NCBI RefSeq assembly: GCF_022682495.2
Contig: NC_071391.1
Span: 14,979,680 to 15,043,679 of the forward strand
Source: Desmodus rotundus
Taxonomy: Eukaryota; Chordata; Mammalia; Chiroptera; Phyllostomidae
Length of the DNA: 64,000 nt
Reading direction: 5' to 3'
The notes under the pieces are model-generated. The model made no database searches. It saw only the letters and a list, made by a program, of their open reading frames with translations, and had not been told where the DNA came from. Below are positions 33,029-42,424 of this stretch, piece by piece; the stretch's first letter is position 1, and every line of letters starts with the position of its first letter. A program made the position numbers and the translations under genes.

Positions 33029-33048
33029 CCCACCTGCAAGCAGGTGGG
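33029..33048. promoter_or_regulatory. Palindromic paired E-box
   Basis: CCCACCTGC and GCAGGTGGG form a perfect 9-bp inverted repeat around AA. Each arm holds CACCTG, the E-box bound by E-proteins and by ZEB/SNAI-type repressors, which favour paired sites. It lies about 1.2 kb inside the putative gene from exon 1. Function is inferred. Confidence 0.4.
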
Positions 33049-33493
33049 CAGCTGGCCAGACCCAGGGAACAAAGGTACAACTTCTGCAGAGAGGGTGCAT
33101 TCAGAGGTTTGGGTTTCTCGCTCCAAAGAAACCTCAAAAAGTTAATTCTCCCATTCATTTTCTCCAAACGAGTTTGCTCTTAGTGTACAGTTTCTCTCGT
33201 TTTTATTTTTATGGCGGTGACTTTTTCTTCACCAAGACACCCTGCCAACCACCCCCTTCCCCAGGAAAAACCACCCCCTCACAGCCAAGCTCCCCAGCAC
33301 ACGGGGCAGTTACAACTGAGGCACCCCAGCCTCACACTCGACCCTCTCCCCGAGCCCGCCTGTGCGGCGGGGTGCTCCTCAGGGCGGGGCCCCGCGTGTG
33401 CTGAGAGGGTCTGTGGTTGTCTGTCCTGGTTGCCGGTACATTTGTCTAGAAGGAACCAGGACTGGCCTTCCTTTGGGTGAAAGGGCCAGGGAA

Positions 33494-33511
33494 GGGCGCC
33501 CCCTGGCGGGA
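33494..33511 (-). promoter_or_regulatory. CTCF-like binding motif
   Basis: GGGCGCCCCCTGGCGGGA closely matches the reverse of the CTCF core; on minus it reads TCCCGCCAGGGGGCGCCC, with the invariant CCAGGGGGCGC. It lies in the CpG-island shoulder, about 0.75 kb from the putative exon 1. The exact core in a promoter setting makes this a strong sequence-only candidate. Confidence 0.6.
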
Positions 33512-34249
33512 GCTAACTCGCCTCCATCCAGCCGGGTCCCAAAGCCGGCGTGAACCCACCCGAGCCCGCCAGCCCTCCAAGCGGACTCCCACTACACCCC
33601 CTAATCTGCTCATAACCGAGCTTCGTTCGGATCCACCGAGCACTCCATGGAATCTCTGCTTTCCCAAACCGCACACACCGTGTGGGGGATCAAGGGGTCC
33701 CCGAAGAAAAGGGTGGAGCCCCGCCCCGCCCCGCTGCCAGGAACCCCGAAGACAGCAAGCACTCAGTGCCCCTGCTGGGCCCAGAAATCTGCCCAGCCCC
33801 GATTTTCGCTCCTAATCCCTAGTCCCCACCTGCTCTCTTACAAAGTGGCGGGGCGCGCACACCCTCCCTCTATGCGCAGCCCTCGTCGAGACCCCAAACC
33901 TTGTAACCACATCTGCCACCCTCCGCCATTCTCCTGGCGCCCCTCACTCACCCACCCAGAGCTCTCAGAGCCGATCGGCTCTGCACCTGTCGGCGGGGAA
34001 GCCCCAGCCGTCGGCGGATTCGGAGCAGGATTAGAGGCGAGCACGTCTTCCCTGCCCCCTCCCCATGCCAGTTTAAGTAAAACTTGGTTCCAGAGCTTCC
34101 CCGGGGACCGTCTTGGGATCCCCTTAATTCCACCCCCACCCCACCCACCGAGCCCAACAGTTTCCCGGGGGGAGCGCGCGTGGAGTCTCCAAGTCCCCTG
34201 GCGCAGCAGCGGGACGCACTGAGTGAAAAGAAGGTGCGGAACCCCCTAC

Positions 34250-34620
34250 CTTTCAGCTGCAGCGGCCGGACCTCAAGCCAACTCCCAGCCGCGGGGGAAA
34301 CTTTCCCCGGGCAGATCGGCGTCCTCGCAACTTGCTGGGCGCCTGCTGCCTTCCTGGCGGCGGCGTGTTCGGGGACCCGCTGGCGCGAGACGGCGGCTGC
34401 GCTCGCTCGGGGCTCGGGGCTAGGAGCTCGGGGCTCGAGGCCGGGGCTCGGGCGGCCTCGCGCGGCTCCGCTGTGGATCGCTCCACGTTGCGTCCGCCCC
34501 GTAGCCTGGAGCCCCGGAGATGCCGGCGGCAGCTGCAGCGGTCCGCCAGCCCGCCCGCCGGCCCCACCTCCCAAGCACCGCTCCGTCCCTCCCTCTCTCC
34601 CTTGCTCCCTCCCCTCCCCA
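34250..34620 (-). other. Putative non-coding first exon of an unidentified gene, minus strand
   Basis: Read on minus, GC-rich sequence from the island centre ends in GCAGCTGAAAG|GTAGGGGG, a good splice donor (exon last base 34,250; intron begins 34,249). After the donor the composition drifts to intron-like. The upstream limit near 34,620 is a guess; a transcription start in the purine-rich (minus) tract at 34,585-34,645 is plausible. No start codon opens a frame with recognisable domains, so it would be 5' untranslated. I do not recognise the gene. A plus-strand transcript, or a bidirectional promoter, is not excluded. Confidence 0.45.
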
Positions 34621-34937
34621 AACCTCCTCCCCTTCAGTCTCCAGTCGCCGCCGCCGCTCCTGCCTTGGCGGCCGCCTGCAAGGCACGTCTGCTCCCGCTG
34701 GCTGCCCCTCGCCTCCTCCCTGCCTTGGTCTCCGCCTTCAGTCCAGCATCCAGCCCTTGCTCTGGGGCGAATTGGGGCCAACTTCTGTCCTTCTGCTCTT
34801 CCTTCGCCCCCTGCCTGCCTCCCCCTTCTGCTTATGGGCCCACTTCCGTTGGGGAAGTGGGCAGAGTGGCACGCTGGCCCTCTGGAGATTTATTCCAGGG
34901 AAACTTTACGCTGTCTCCGAGACCCGACTGCAGGGTT

Positions 34938-34949
34938 GGGGGGGGGGGG
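34938..34949 (+). repeat. Poly-G run (12)
   Basis: Twelve consecutive G directly beside the CpG island; prone to length error in assembly. Confidence 0.9.
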
Positions 34950-35059
34950 TTGACCCCTCCATCCGGACCTTGCTCCTTGGCTCCCGGATACCCTGGAGTA
35001 CCTGCCGAAAGCCAGAGGGGCTCACCCTCTCTGCGCTGCTGTTAGACTGTGGCAGATAA

Positions 35060-36350
35060 TAGAGGCCGCTGGAGGGGGTGCGGTAGGGAGGGGCCTGACC
35101 CCAGACTAGATGCAAAAGACCTGATTGCTAGAGGCCAGATCTGAGTCTCTAATCTCAGGACTGTCTTTTCATCTTTGTACTTCTGCCACAGCCTCACACA
35201 CCCCCACTCCCAGCCCCTGACACATGACTTCACTGAGACATTTAACCTCTGAACCTCCTCCATAAGGCAGCTACTCACTCCGCTTGCCTCAGACAAAACG
35301 GGCAAGGGAGCAGATCAAAGCCAACAGCCCAAGTGAAAGTGTTTACTAACCCCGGATGAGAACAGCTCCTGTGTCCACTCCTCTTCCCTGGGCAGCTGCT
35401 TTTTTTATTCGAGTCCTGTTTCTGAAGCTTTCTTACCCAGTGTTTGGTGGCCCTAGACATTCCAGCATACACAAGCTCTGCAGGAGGGCCCTCGGTCAAC
35501 TGTTTCACACTAAGAAGTGAGTGACTGATAGGATTGAACCTTTGCCAGTCTTGGGTGTGAATATCAGTGATGTCTAGCCACAGGGCAGAGTTTCGTGGGG
35601 CAGGAAGTTGCTGCCTTCCCTTGCCCACATTCCAGGAAAAGGATGCATCCCTCTGAGGACTCCGAGGATGTCTGGTCCTTTCAGCTGTCTCACTGAGTCA
35701 CTGAGTAAATTGAGGAGGGGCTAAGAGAGATGTGGCTGGGAGGGGGAAAAATGGGACCCACAGTTTTTAAAGGGACCCGGAGAGGGCAGTGCTTCACCTA
35801 AGGGAGAGAAATCTCTCATAGAGCAAGTTCTCTAACACAAGGACCAGGAAAACGCTAATGGGGCCTCAGGCTCCACACTCACCCCTTCAGCTGCCAAAAC
35901 AGGGTTGGGGGAGAGGCTGACCCTCTGAGCTGAGAAACCCCACAGGCCCTGCATGGATAGAACGCTGCTGGAAGAGGCTATCTGTGTGGGCCTCCTTGGA
36001 CGCAAGGCGCCACATAAATTTAAAGAGGAAAAAAGCGTGAGTCTGCAGGAGGGTGCTGGGGCCTGGGAGGTGGAGGCCAGAGGCAGCAGGAGGGAGGGAG
36101 GAGTTTTGAGGGTCTGGGGGATTGGTGGAAGCATGCAGGAGGAAGTGGGGGGGGGAGGACCCAGCAGGCCATTTGGACAGCTCAGACATCCAGCCGGGAA
36201 CACAGCTCCAGTTCCAAGTACCAGTCCCCCAGGCCTCAGCCATCCCCCTGCCACCCTCGAGATTCTGGCCATGCCTGCACACCAGATAGAAACATTTGCT
36301 TCACAGCTTTCCTTAAATCACCTCTTGTATTGTTATCGTTTTACTTAAAT
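35060..36350. other. Unannotated non-coding sequence upstream of the island
   Basis: No recognised repeat or exon. Frames on minus (35,832-36,282) have no family features. Confidence 0.4.
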
Positions 36351-36384
36351 GTGCTTGTTTTTACAAAGAAATGTTATATCATTA

Positions 36385-36422
36385 CCATAAATGGAAAACC
36401 AGCATCACATTACTATAAATAG
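36385..36422. promoter_or_regulatory. CArG box plus MEF2 site (candidate muscle-type module)
   Basis: CCATAAATGG at 36,385-36,394 is a perfect CC(A/T)6GG SRF-binding CArG box. CTATAAATAG at 36,413-36,422 is a perfect YTA(A/T)4TAR MEF2 site. They are 28 bp apart start to start in an AT-rich block (36,350-36,490) that matches no repeat family I know. SRF and MEF2 sites are often paired in muscle and immediate-early enhancers (established knowledge). The block is about 1.8 kb from the putative promoter, on its upstream side. The two sites lie in weakly similar ATTAC(C/T)ATAAAT(G/A)G segments, so they may be copies of one another. Confidence 0.4.
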
Positions 36423-36489
36423 AAGGTAGCCATAAAAATAAATACAATGAAAGTAAAAGTGTTATTAAATTCTAACAACATATATTTAA

Positions 36490-36835
36490 CCACAATTTTT
36501 TAAAAATTCCAACAAGAGACCACTGCCTAAGGAAGGTGCTGAGCTGGGGCCCACTCTCTGCTGAAAAGGAAGATTAGTAAGGGCTAGAAGGGTGTTAAAG
36601 AGACAGCAATGAACCAAGACTCCCACACTGAAAGAGCTGGAAAGGGGCTCCCCGCCCCCCAAATCCTGGGGAGGTCCATCAGGGTTCTGAAGGACCAGGG
36701 ACACGTGACCTGAAATCTCCCTGAAGACCTCTGATAGCCTGCAACTGGGAAACATGATTCTAAGTGTATTCGGCCAAAAGTCATATTTGTTAAAAGTTAG
36801 AAACCGCAAGAGTTTAGTCCTGGACAAGAGAAGGT
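36490..36835. other. Unannotated non-coding sequence
   Basis: No recognised repeat or exon. Confidence 0.4.
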
Positions 36836-36839
36836 GACC

Positions 36840-36970
36840 CTTATTGCAGGGAGCAGGCCTCCCTCCTGCAGGGTGACCTTGGGGAAGTCACACTCCCTTC
36901 TCTGGCCTGTGTCTCTAGCTGTACAGTGAGGAGTATGGACAAACGGCCTCCAGGACCCCTTTTGCTATTC
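36840..36970 (+). mobile_element. MIR SINE, sense
   Basis: GCAGGGTGACCTTGGGGAAG, TCACACTCCCTTCTCTGGCC and AGCTGTACAGTGAGGAGTAT. Confidence 0.65.
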
Positions 36971-37214
36971 ACTGATGAAAGCAAGGAAGGAAGCAAGGTG
37001 GTGACTTGTTGGGAGACCGAGGAGAGGGGATGAGGAAGGGAGGGACCGGGAAAGGGAAAAGACGGATGGGACAGGAACAGGGTCAGCAGGCCTCAGGAGG
37101 GAGTGACGCTGGTGTCAAGGCCACACTGTTGACTGACTGGAGTCCAGGTTGTCACAACTCCAGAAGTGGCCTGGCCTGCGAGGCTCCAGACCCCCCATTT
37201 GCCCATTCTGGAAT

Positions 37215-37320
37215 GAACCTTGTGGACAATACAGTGGAATCCAGCCACCTCATTTTCCAGGTGGGGAAACTGAGGAAGGAACTCAGACTGGATCCTAGAA
37301 ACGGTCAGAGAACTGGACAT
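37215..37320 (-). mobile_element. MIR3-like fragment, antisense
   Basis: GGAATCCAGCCACCTCATTT, TCCAGGTGGGGAAACTGAGG and CAGACTGGATCCTAGAAAC. Confidence 0.45.
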
Positions 37321-37639
37321 TGACCTGAGGGCCTGTGGCTCCCAGGCCATGGGCTGGGCCAGTCAACTCCCCTGGTGTATGGGGGTCTAGTAGAAATGGT
37401 TCTTTAGAAATTCTCACCTTTCCTCCAAGGGGCTCTTAGGCTCTGTTTTCTCAGGCACCTGGGAGAAACCTTGCATTGTCCCGGAAGCCCCAAACTCGCC
37501 AGGGTGTGGCCAGTGCTGAGCAGCCTGGGCCGTGCCCCCATCACCGGGCACAGGATGCCTGGGGTGAGCACCCACACACTGGCACCCTGGGGGTACTGAT
37601 GCAGAGTGAAGAGCCGCACACCAGGGGTCCACAGGCCAG

Positions 37640-37725
37640 CATTCCAATCCTGGAGATCTTGACGATGCCCTCCCCTCTCTGGGCCTCAGTGGCCCCATCT
37701 GTAGAATGAGACATTTGGTTTCAAG
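37640..37725 (+). mobile_element. MIR fragment, sense
   Basis: CATTCCAATCCTGGAGATCT, CTCTGGGCCTCAGTGGCCCC, ATCTGTAGAATGAGACA. Confidence 0.5.
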
Positions 37726-37939
37726 TTGGGCTGGCAGTTCCTGCTCTCAGGCCCCCAAGGATGGAGGAGAGGGAGGAAAGCTCCCTCCCAGCTTAGCCAG
37801 ACTCAGGTTACCTCTACATCTGTTTTGTATGAGGGTGCCTCACCGGTGATTTCAGGGAGAAAGTGCCCTTCGCCTAAACAGAATTTAAAGTCCCTGGAAG
37901 GGATGACCTCTTGCTCCTAACATTTATAAATGCACAGCT

Positions 37940-38035
37940 GATTACGTTAAGAAGACTGTGAGCTTCTCAAGGATGAGGGCCCTGCCTCGTTCATCTCTGA
38001 GTCTCCAGAACCTGGCTCAGAAGGGCGATGTTGAG
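37940..38035 (+). mobile_element. L2-type LINE 3' end, sense
   Basis: AAGACTGTGAGCTTCTCAAG, GATGAGGGCCCTGCCTCGTT, CATCTCTGAGTCTCCAGAAC, CTGGCTCAGAAGGGC follow the sense L2 tail. Confidence 0.7.
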
Positions 38036-38044
38036 GGCCACTTC

Positions 38045-38210
38045 CTAAATGTCCTACCTTGATCCAGCCACTCAAACCCTCTGAGCCTCGGGTGACCCAT
38101 TTCTAAAATGGGGATCCTAACTGCACCTCTGGCACTGGGTGGCTGGGGGAGTCTCGCAGAAAGCTTTCAGCCAGTCCTGGCACATAATAAATGCTCAATA
38201 AAGACGAGCC
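38045..38210 (+). mobile_element. MIR SINE, sense
   Basis: CTCTGAGCCTCGGGTGACCC, ATTTCTAAAATGGGGATCCT, CAGTCCTGGCACATAATAAA, TGCTCAATAAAGACG. Confidence 0.8.
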
Positions 38211-38239
38211 TGGTGCATGAACTGTTGGCTGGGTGACAC

Positions 38240-38485
38240 TAGACCGGCCAGACCTTTTCCCCAAGAGGCATCTCGACCTCATAGCCTAGCTTTCCGAAGG
38301 CAGTCTGCATTTTAAATATGTAATCACTGCCTCCCTGATTTTTTTCTGAATTACCTCTTTTTATATGTAATTTGCAATCATTTCCCACCCCACCCCCCAA
38401 ATGACAGTTCATTAAAAGTACTGCTGAATGTGATTGAATTTGTTTATCTTTGCAATGATTTCCATAGAAATAGATTTGCAAATCC
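38240..38485. promoter_or_regulatory. Candidate conserved non-coding element
   Basis: Repeat-free AT-rich block with ATTTTAAATATGTAATCACT, GAATTACCTC, TTATATGTAATTTGCAATCA (C/EBP- and POU-like) and TTGTTTATCTTTGCAATGAT (forkhead/GATA-like). Role inferred from motif density only. Confidence 0.25.
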
Positions 38486-38935
38486 TAAGACTGTCCTTGG
38501 CGGGATTTGAAGGATATGGTCTTGACCCTCCAAGGTCTGGGCCAGTTGCAAGCATCCCCCACGCCTATCTCTCTCCCCACCCCCCGCCCCCCAAGGAGAT
38601 ACTGACAGGCCTGGCCAGCCTCTCTGCATGCTGTCAGGGAAAGGCCCAAGGGCCTGCCTGCTAAGGTCCTCCTCCACCCCCAGGAATGCTGCTGGCTGGC
38701 AGCTGGAAGAAAGGGATGGTGCTCACATACTTCCCAACCCTCTGCAGGAAGAGAGGTAGGTTCTGGGTGGCTGTGCTAGGAGACACCCAGGGCCCTGCTT
38801 CCGCTGGGTGTTTGTAGCCTGGCTTTCCAGCAAGCAGAGCCCCGGGGAATAGATGCTGCCGGGTAGAGTGACTGCTGAACTTTCATCGTCCACCTTTATT
38901 TTCTGTATTAACTGACAGTAAATAATACAATACTA
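38486..38935. other. Unannotated non-coding sequence
   Basis: A C-rich run at 38,575-38,595; no family or exon recognised. Confidence 0.4.
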
Positions 38936-38939
38936 AAAA

Positions 38940-39295
38940 CTACCATTCATGAAGTGCTTACTGGGGTAGGAGCAACTCAGGTTGTGAGGTTACATAAACC
39001 CCGTCCTAGGCCTAAGCCTGGCTCCTCTGTCCACCTGCTGTGTTGCTTTGGGCGAGTTACTTCGCCTCTCTGTGCTTTAGGCTCCTAATCTTTGACGAGA
39101 GAAATGGGTTTGTATGTGCCAGGCACTGTGATAAGGGCTTTAGAGCAGCAACTCCCTTAAACCTCCGAACAACTCCATTAGGTAGGGATGGCTAGGAAGC
39201 TTGTTTCACAGAGAGAGAGACTCAGAGAGACCTGCCTGAAGTCACTCAGCAGATAAAGAACTGAGGTCCAAACATTTCTGGTTTCACTCTCATCA
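38940..39295 (-). mobile_element. MIR SINE, antisense, split by a sense MIR
   Basis: The antisense copy begins ATGAAGTGCTTACTGGGG (38,949), is interrupted at about 38,990-39,110 by a sense MIR (CTGGCTCCTCTGTCCACCTG, GTTGCTTTGGGCGAGTTACT, TCGCCTCTCTGTGCTTTAGG), and resumes with ATGTGCCAGGCACTGTGATA, AACCTCCGAACAACTCCATT, AGACTCAGAGAGACCTGCCT, GAAGTCACTCAGCAGATAAA. Confidence 0.7.
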
Positions 39296-39349
39296 GGAGC
39301 ATGAGCCCAGGAGAGAGGGAGAGAGGGGCAGGCAGGGAAGGGGTTGGGA

Positions 39350-39515
39350 GTCCTGGGACCACCCTGGCATTGAACTCTCTGGCTCTGTGACCTTGGTCAA
39401 GTGACCTAACTTCCCTGAGCCCCCCCTCCTCATCTGTAGAAGGAGATGGTAAACTTGACCCTACAGGGCAGCTGTAAGCATTGAAGGAGCTGATGTCTGC
39501 AGAGGGGCTTTAAGA
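39350..39515 (+). mobile_element. MIR SINE, sense
   Basis: GGCTCTGTGACCTTGGTCAA, GTGACCTAACTTCCCTGAGC, CTCCTCATCTGTAGAAGGAG, GCAGCTGTAAGCATTGAAGG. Confidence 0.8.
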
Positions 39516-39549
39516 ACCAGAATGTGTTAGGGTGGTCAGTGATGCGGGC

Positions 39550-39957
39550 TGTGAAAGAATCACAAAGAGAAGAAAGTGCAGAGAGTAAAGGTTTTATTTT
39601 ACTTTCCCAAGGGAGAGAAGGGCTCGGTGCGGAGAAATGCACCAGCACCAACCCTGAGCGATCGGGGCTGTGAGTTTTTATCAGTGATGGGGTGGATGTA
39701 CAGTGAGATGTTTCAGTGGGGCTCCAGCTTGTTTCGATGTCATCTTTGGGTGCAGGGTCCCGTCGTCTGGCCAACCTGGTGTGTCCTGTTTTGTGGGTTC
39801 CCAGAGCCTCTGTGCCTTCAGGAGCCTCCAGTAATTTTCTGGTCCTGAGGATAAAGGCTCATAAAACAATTAGGGTCAGTCATGCTTGGGGGCCGAGCCA
39901 GCTCTGGGAAAGGGGGCCTGAGAAAGGGGCTTTTGTCTTATTAGAACAGGCATAACA
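39550..39957 (-). mobile_element. Solo LTR of an endogenous retrovirus (probable), antisense
   Basis: Read on minus it can start TGTTATGCCTGTTCTAATAA and ends GTGATTCTTTCACA, with TG and CA ends. It carries AAAGTAAAATAAAACCTTTA, a polyadenylation signal 50-60 bp before the end, followed by a CT-rich TCTCTGCACTTTCTTCTC tail like U5. No internal viral genes or primer-binding site adjoin it. The right boundary and a target duplication are not resolved. The family is unknown to me. Confidence 0.55.
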
Positions 39958-40044
39958 AATGTAAATCTTTGTTTAAATCACCTTGATCATCCATGGAGGG
40001 CTGCTGAGATTACCAGTTTGAAACCTAAGGGTCCCCCAGTCCAG

Positions 40045-40150
40045 CTGAGTCACGCAACAAATACTTATGAGGGCACCACCGTGGGCCAGGAGCTGGCTCC
40101 GTACCTGGGTAAGAGAAGAATGGGCATGGTCCTGGCCCTCACTCAGTCGA
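40045..40150 (-). mobile_element. L2-type LINE 3' end, antisense
   Basis: CAACAAATACTTATGAGGGC, ACCACCGTGGGCCAGGAGCT and CATGGTCCTGGCCCTCACTC. Confidence 0.65.
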
Positions 40151-40194
40151 ATGATTGCTGGGGAATGACTAATGCCATCAGTTGATTTTAAATT

Positions 40195-40300
40195 TAAGAC
40201 TCATCTTGTACAACAGCTCTCCCATTTTACAGAGGAAAACACCGAGGTTAAGCTGGGAGTGGGCAGGGACACCCTATCCAAGATCTGCTAGCACATTGAC
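40195..40300 (-). mobile_element. MIR SINE, antisense
   Basis: ACAACAGCTCTCCCATTTTA, CAGAGGAAAACACCGAGGTT. A perfect CRE (TGACGTCA, 40,297-40,304) sits at its right edge. Confidence 0.65.
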
Positions 40301-40734
40301 GTCAGAGTTCTGGGAGTTTGGGTCCTGCTTCCCACATCAGTGTTCTTTTGACCAAGCCTCCTGCCTCAGTTTCTGCTCTGGGATCCTCAGTTGTTCCTGG
40401 GGACGTCTCTCCTGTGTTAACTATTATTCCCCACACCTCTGCTCTCAACCCCAGAGCCTACGTCCCTGGTGTTCTGCGTTCTGACGCAAACAGCTCGCAA
40501 AGAGAAAGAACTGGAAAGGCGAAAACACAGTATTGGTCAGGCAGGGGCCTCAGGCAACACCCAGGAGTTGCCCCAGAAAATCCAAGAGGTGGGTTCGTGG
40601 CCAACGGCTCTTCTGACCCTGAGCAGAAGACACTTGTCCTCTGAGTCACTAACAATCAAGCTGTGGGAGTAATGGTGATTGAGATCAACTTCTGGGCAAC
40701 ATCAGAATGTCGAGGATTTTGTCCGGAGCAGATG

Positions 40735-40890
40735 AGCCTTGGGCTGCAACCTCAGCCCACTGTGCCGCTGAGCGAGTCACTTGACCTCCCTGAAGCCCAG
40801 TTTCCTCCTTGGCAGAATGGAGATAGTAAGCATCTCTTGGGGTTTGGGATGCTGAACTGCAATAACCACGCAAAGTGCCTACGGAAAGCA
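40735..40890 (+). mobile_element. MIR SINE, sense
   Basis: GCCGCTGAGCGAGTCACTTG, ACCTCCCTGAAGCCCAGTTT, CCTCCTTGGCAGAATGGAGA, AACCACGCAAAGTGCC. Confidence 0.75.
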
Positions 40891-41019
40891 CACCGTACGT
40901 ATTTGAGACAGTGGTGCCCACTTTTCCTGCAGACAAAGTCTCACTGACACACGAAGCGTTGGCAGCCTACCGTGTGCTTAGAGGGAGGTGAAGCTACAAC
41001 GGCCACGGCCAAGAACTTT

Positions 41020-41220
41020 ACTGGGTTTTTTACTAAATCCCAGCACTTCACTAAACACTGTGCCTCTCTTTATTCCTCCCAACAATCCTGTAAGCAAGGG
41101 TCTGTTATTGTCCCATCATCCAGAGGGAAAACAGAGGCTCAGAGAGTGTAAGTAACCTCTCCCCGACCACTCGGCTGGTGAGTGGCGGAGCTGGAACCGA
41201 AACCCAGGTAGGTGAGCTCC
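41020..41220 (-). mobile_element. MIR SINE, antisense, near full length
   Basis: CTTCACTAAACACTGTGCCT, ATTCCTCCCAACAATCCTGT, CAGAGGGAAAACAGAGGCTC, AGAGAGTGTAAGTAACCTCT, GAGTGGCGGAGCTGGAACCG. Confidence 0.85.
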
Positions 41221-41254
41221 AGAGTGCAGATTCTCCGCCTGGACTCACACTGCT

Positions 41255-41400
41255 CGGTAAGTTCTTCCCAACAGCCCCGTGGCTGTTGGCACTGTCCCCA
41301 GTTTACAGGTGAGTAAAGTGAGGGTCGGAGGTGGAAAGGCTCCCTGGGCAGGACAGGGGGCAGAGCTAGGAAGAACTCCAGACACTGTGACTGCAATGCC
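41255..41400 (-). mobile_element. MIR SINE, antisense, tandem copy
   Basis: TTCTTCCCAACAGCCCCGTG, CAGTTTACAGGTGAGTAAAG, TGAGGGTCGGAGGTGGAAAG. Confidence 0.6.
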
Positions 41401-41778
41401 ATGACTTCTGAGACGATGAAAAAGTGCCTGGCCTATGGGTTCCCTCCAGCCAGGAAGGGGCGCCTGCTTTGAAGCTCAGTGACCGTCAAGGAGTCGTGCG
41501 GGGCTCGCAGGCCACTGGGGTGTGTGGGGCGTGATGACCAGAATGCTAGTCTTCCTCCTGAGCATTGAACTTGATGTCAGTCTGTTGGTCTGCAGTGCCC
41601 GTCGGCTGCAGAGAGTGGGGCCAAGAATCCCGGATCCATCCTGGGCCATCTCCAGGCTCCAGGACATCTGCACCTGCTGTCACAGTCACAGGCCCTGCTC
41701 CTGTTACCTAGGCAGCACGGGCTGGCTTCCGCTTCCTGGCTCTCTTCAACCTTTTCTTCCTCCCTTCCCTCCACCTCT

Positions 41779-42252
41779 GCTATGGGTTGAATTGTGTTCC
41801 CCCAAAAGATGTTGCGGTCCTAACCCCCAGTAAATGGGAATAGGACCTTACTTGGAAATGGTGTCTCTGTAGATGATCAAGTTAAGATGAGATCATTAGG
41901 GTGGGCCCTAATCCAATATGGCTGGTATCTTCATTAAAGAAAAGAAAAAAGAAGTGCAGACACAGACCTGAGGGAAGACTGTGAAGACACTTGGAGAGAA
42001 AGCCATGTGATGACGGAGGCAGAGGTTGGACTCATGCAGCAGCAAGGACAAGGAGGCAGAGGGTTCTGGCCACCATCAGAAGCTGGCAAGAGGCAAGGAG
42101 AGATTCTATCCAGAATCTCAGAAGGCACGGGACCCCACCGACACCTTGATCACAGACTGCCAGCCTTCAGAACCGTGGGACCAGAAGTTTCTGTCTGTTT
42201 AAGCCATCTGGTCTGAAGTACTTGGTTGTGGCAGCCCCGGGAATCTAAGACA
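41779..42252 (+). mobile_element. MLT1-type MaLR LTR, sense, near complete
   Basis: TATGGGTTGAATTGTGTTCC, GTCCTAACCCCCAGTAAATG, GAAATGGTGTCTCTGTAGAT, GGTGGGCCCTAATCCAATAT, GTGAAGACACTTGGAGAGAA, CCACCATCAGAAGCTGGCAA, GCCAGCCTTCAGAACCGTGG and CTGTTTAAGCCATCTGGTCT in family order. Confidence 0.9.
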
Positions 42253-42424
42253 CCTTTTCTCTCTTCACTCCCTCGCTTAGCCTCCCGATTCCAAACACAC
42301 ACGCCCCAGCGGCCAGGCTCAAACGAGAGGACCTCCCTCAGGTTCTCACTGACGAAGGTGCTCTGCGCCAACCCCGGAGGACTCCAGAGGCTTCTGCTGC
42401 TCCTCGGGTTCCCCGCTTAAGTCC

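Larger units (their letters stand above)
33330..34750. promoter_or_regulatory. CpG island / promoter region
   Basis: This is the only long stretch in the window where CpG is not depleted; it is densest at 34,160-34,570 (CGCGCGTGG, CGGCGGCGTGTTCGG, CGCGAGACGGCGGC, CTCGCGCGGCTCCG). Short GGGCTCGGGGCT-type repeats run through 34,406-34,450, and a pyrimidine-rich tract (plus strand) covers 34,585-34,645. Islands of this kind mark promoters of housekeeping and developmental genes. No TATA box was seen, which is usual. Boundaries were judged by eye. Confidence 0.85.

Noticed and set aside
34084..34953. Open frame of 289 codons on plus across the CpG island
   Set aside because: It is rich in P, A, R, S and G, mirrors a 277-codon frame on minus (33,948-34,781), and has no domain. 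GC-rich islands have few stop codons by chance.
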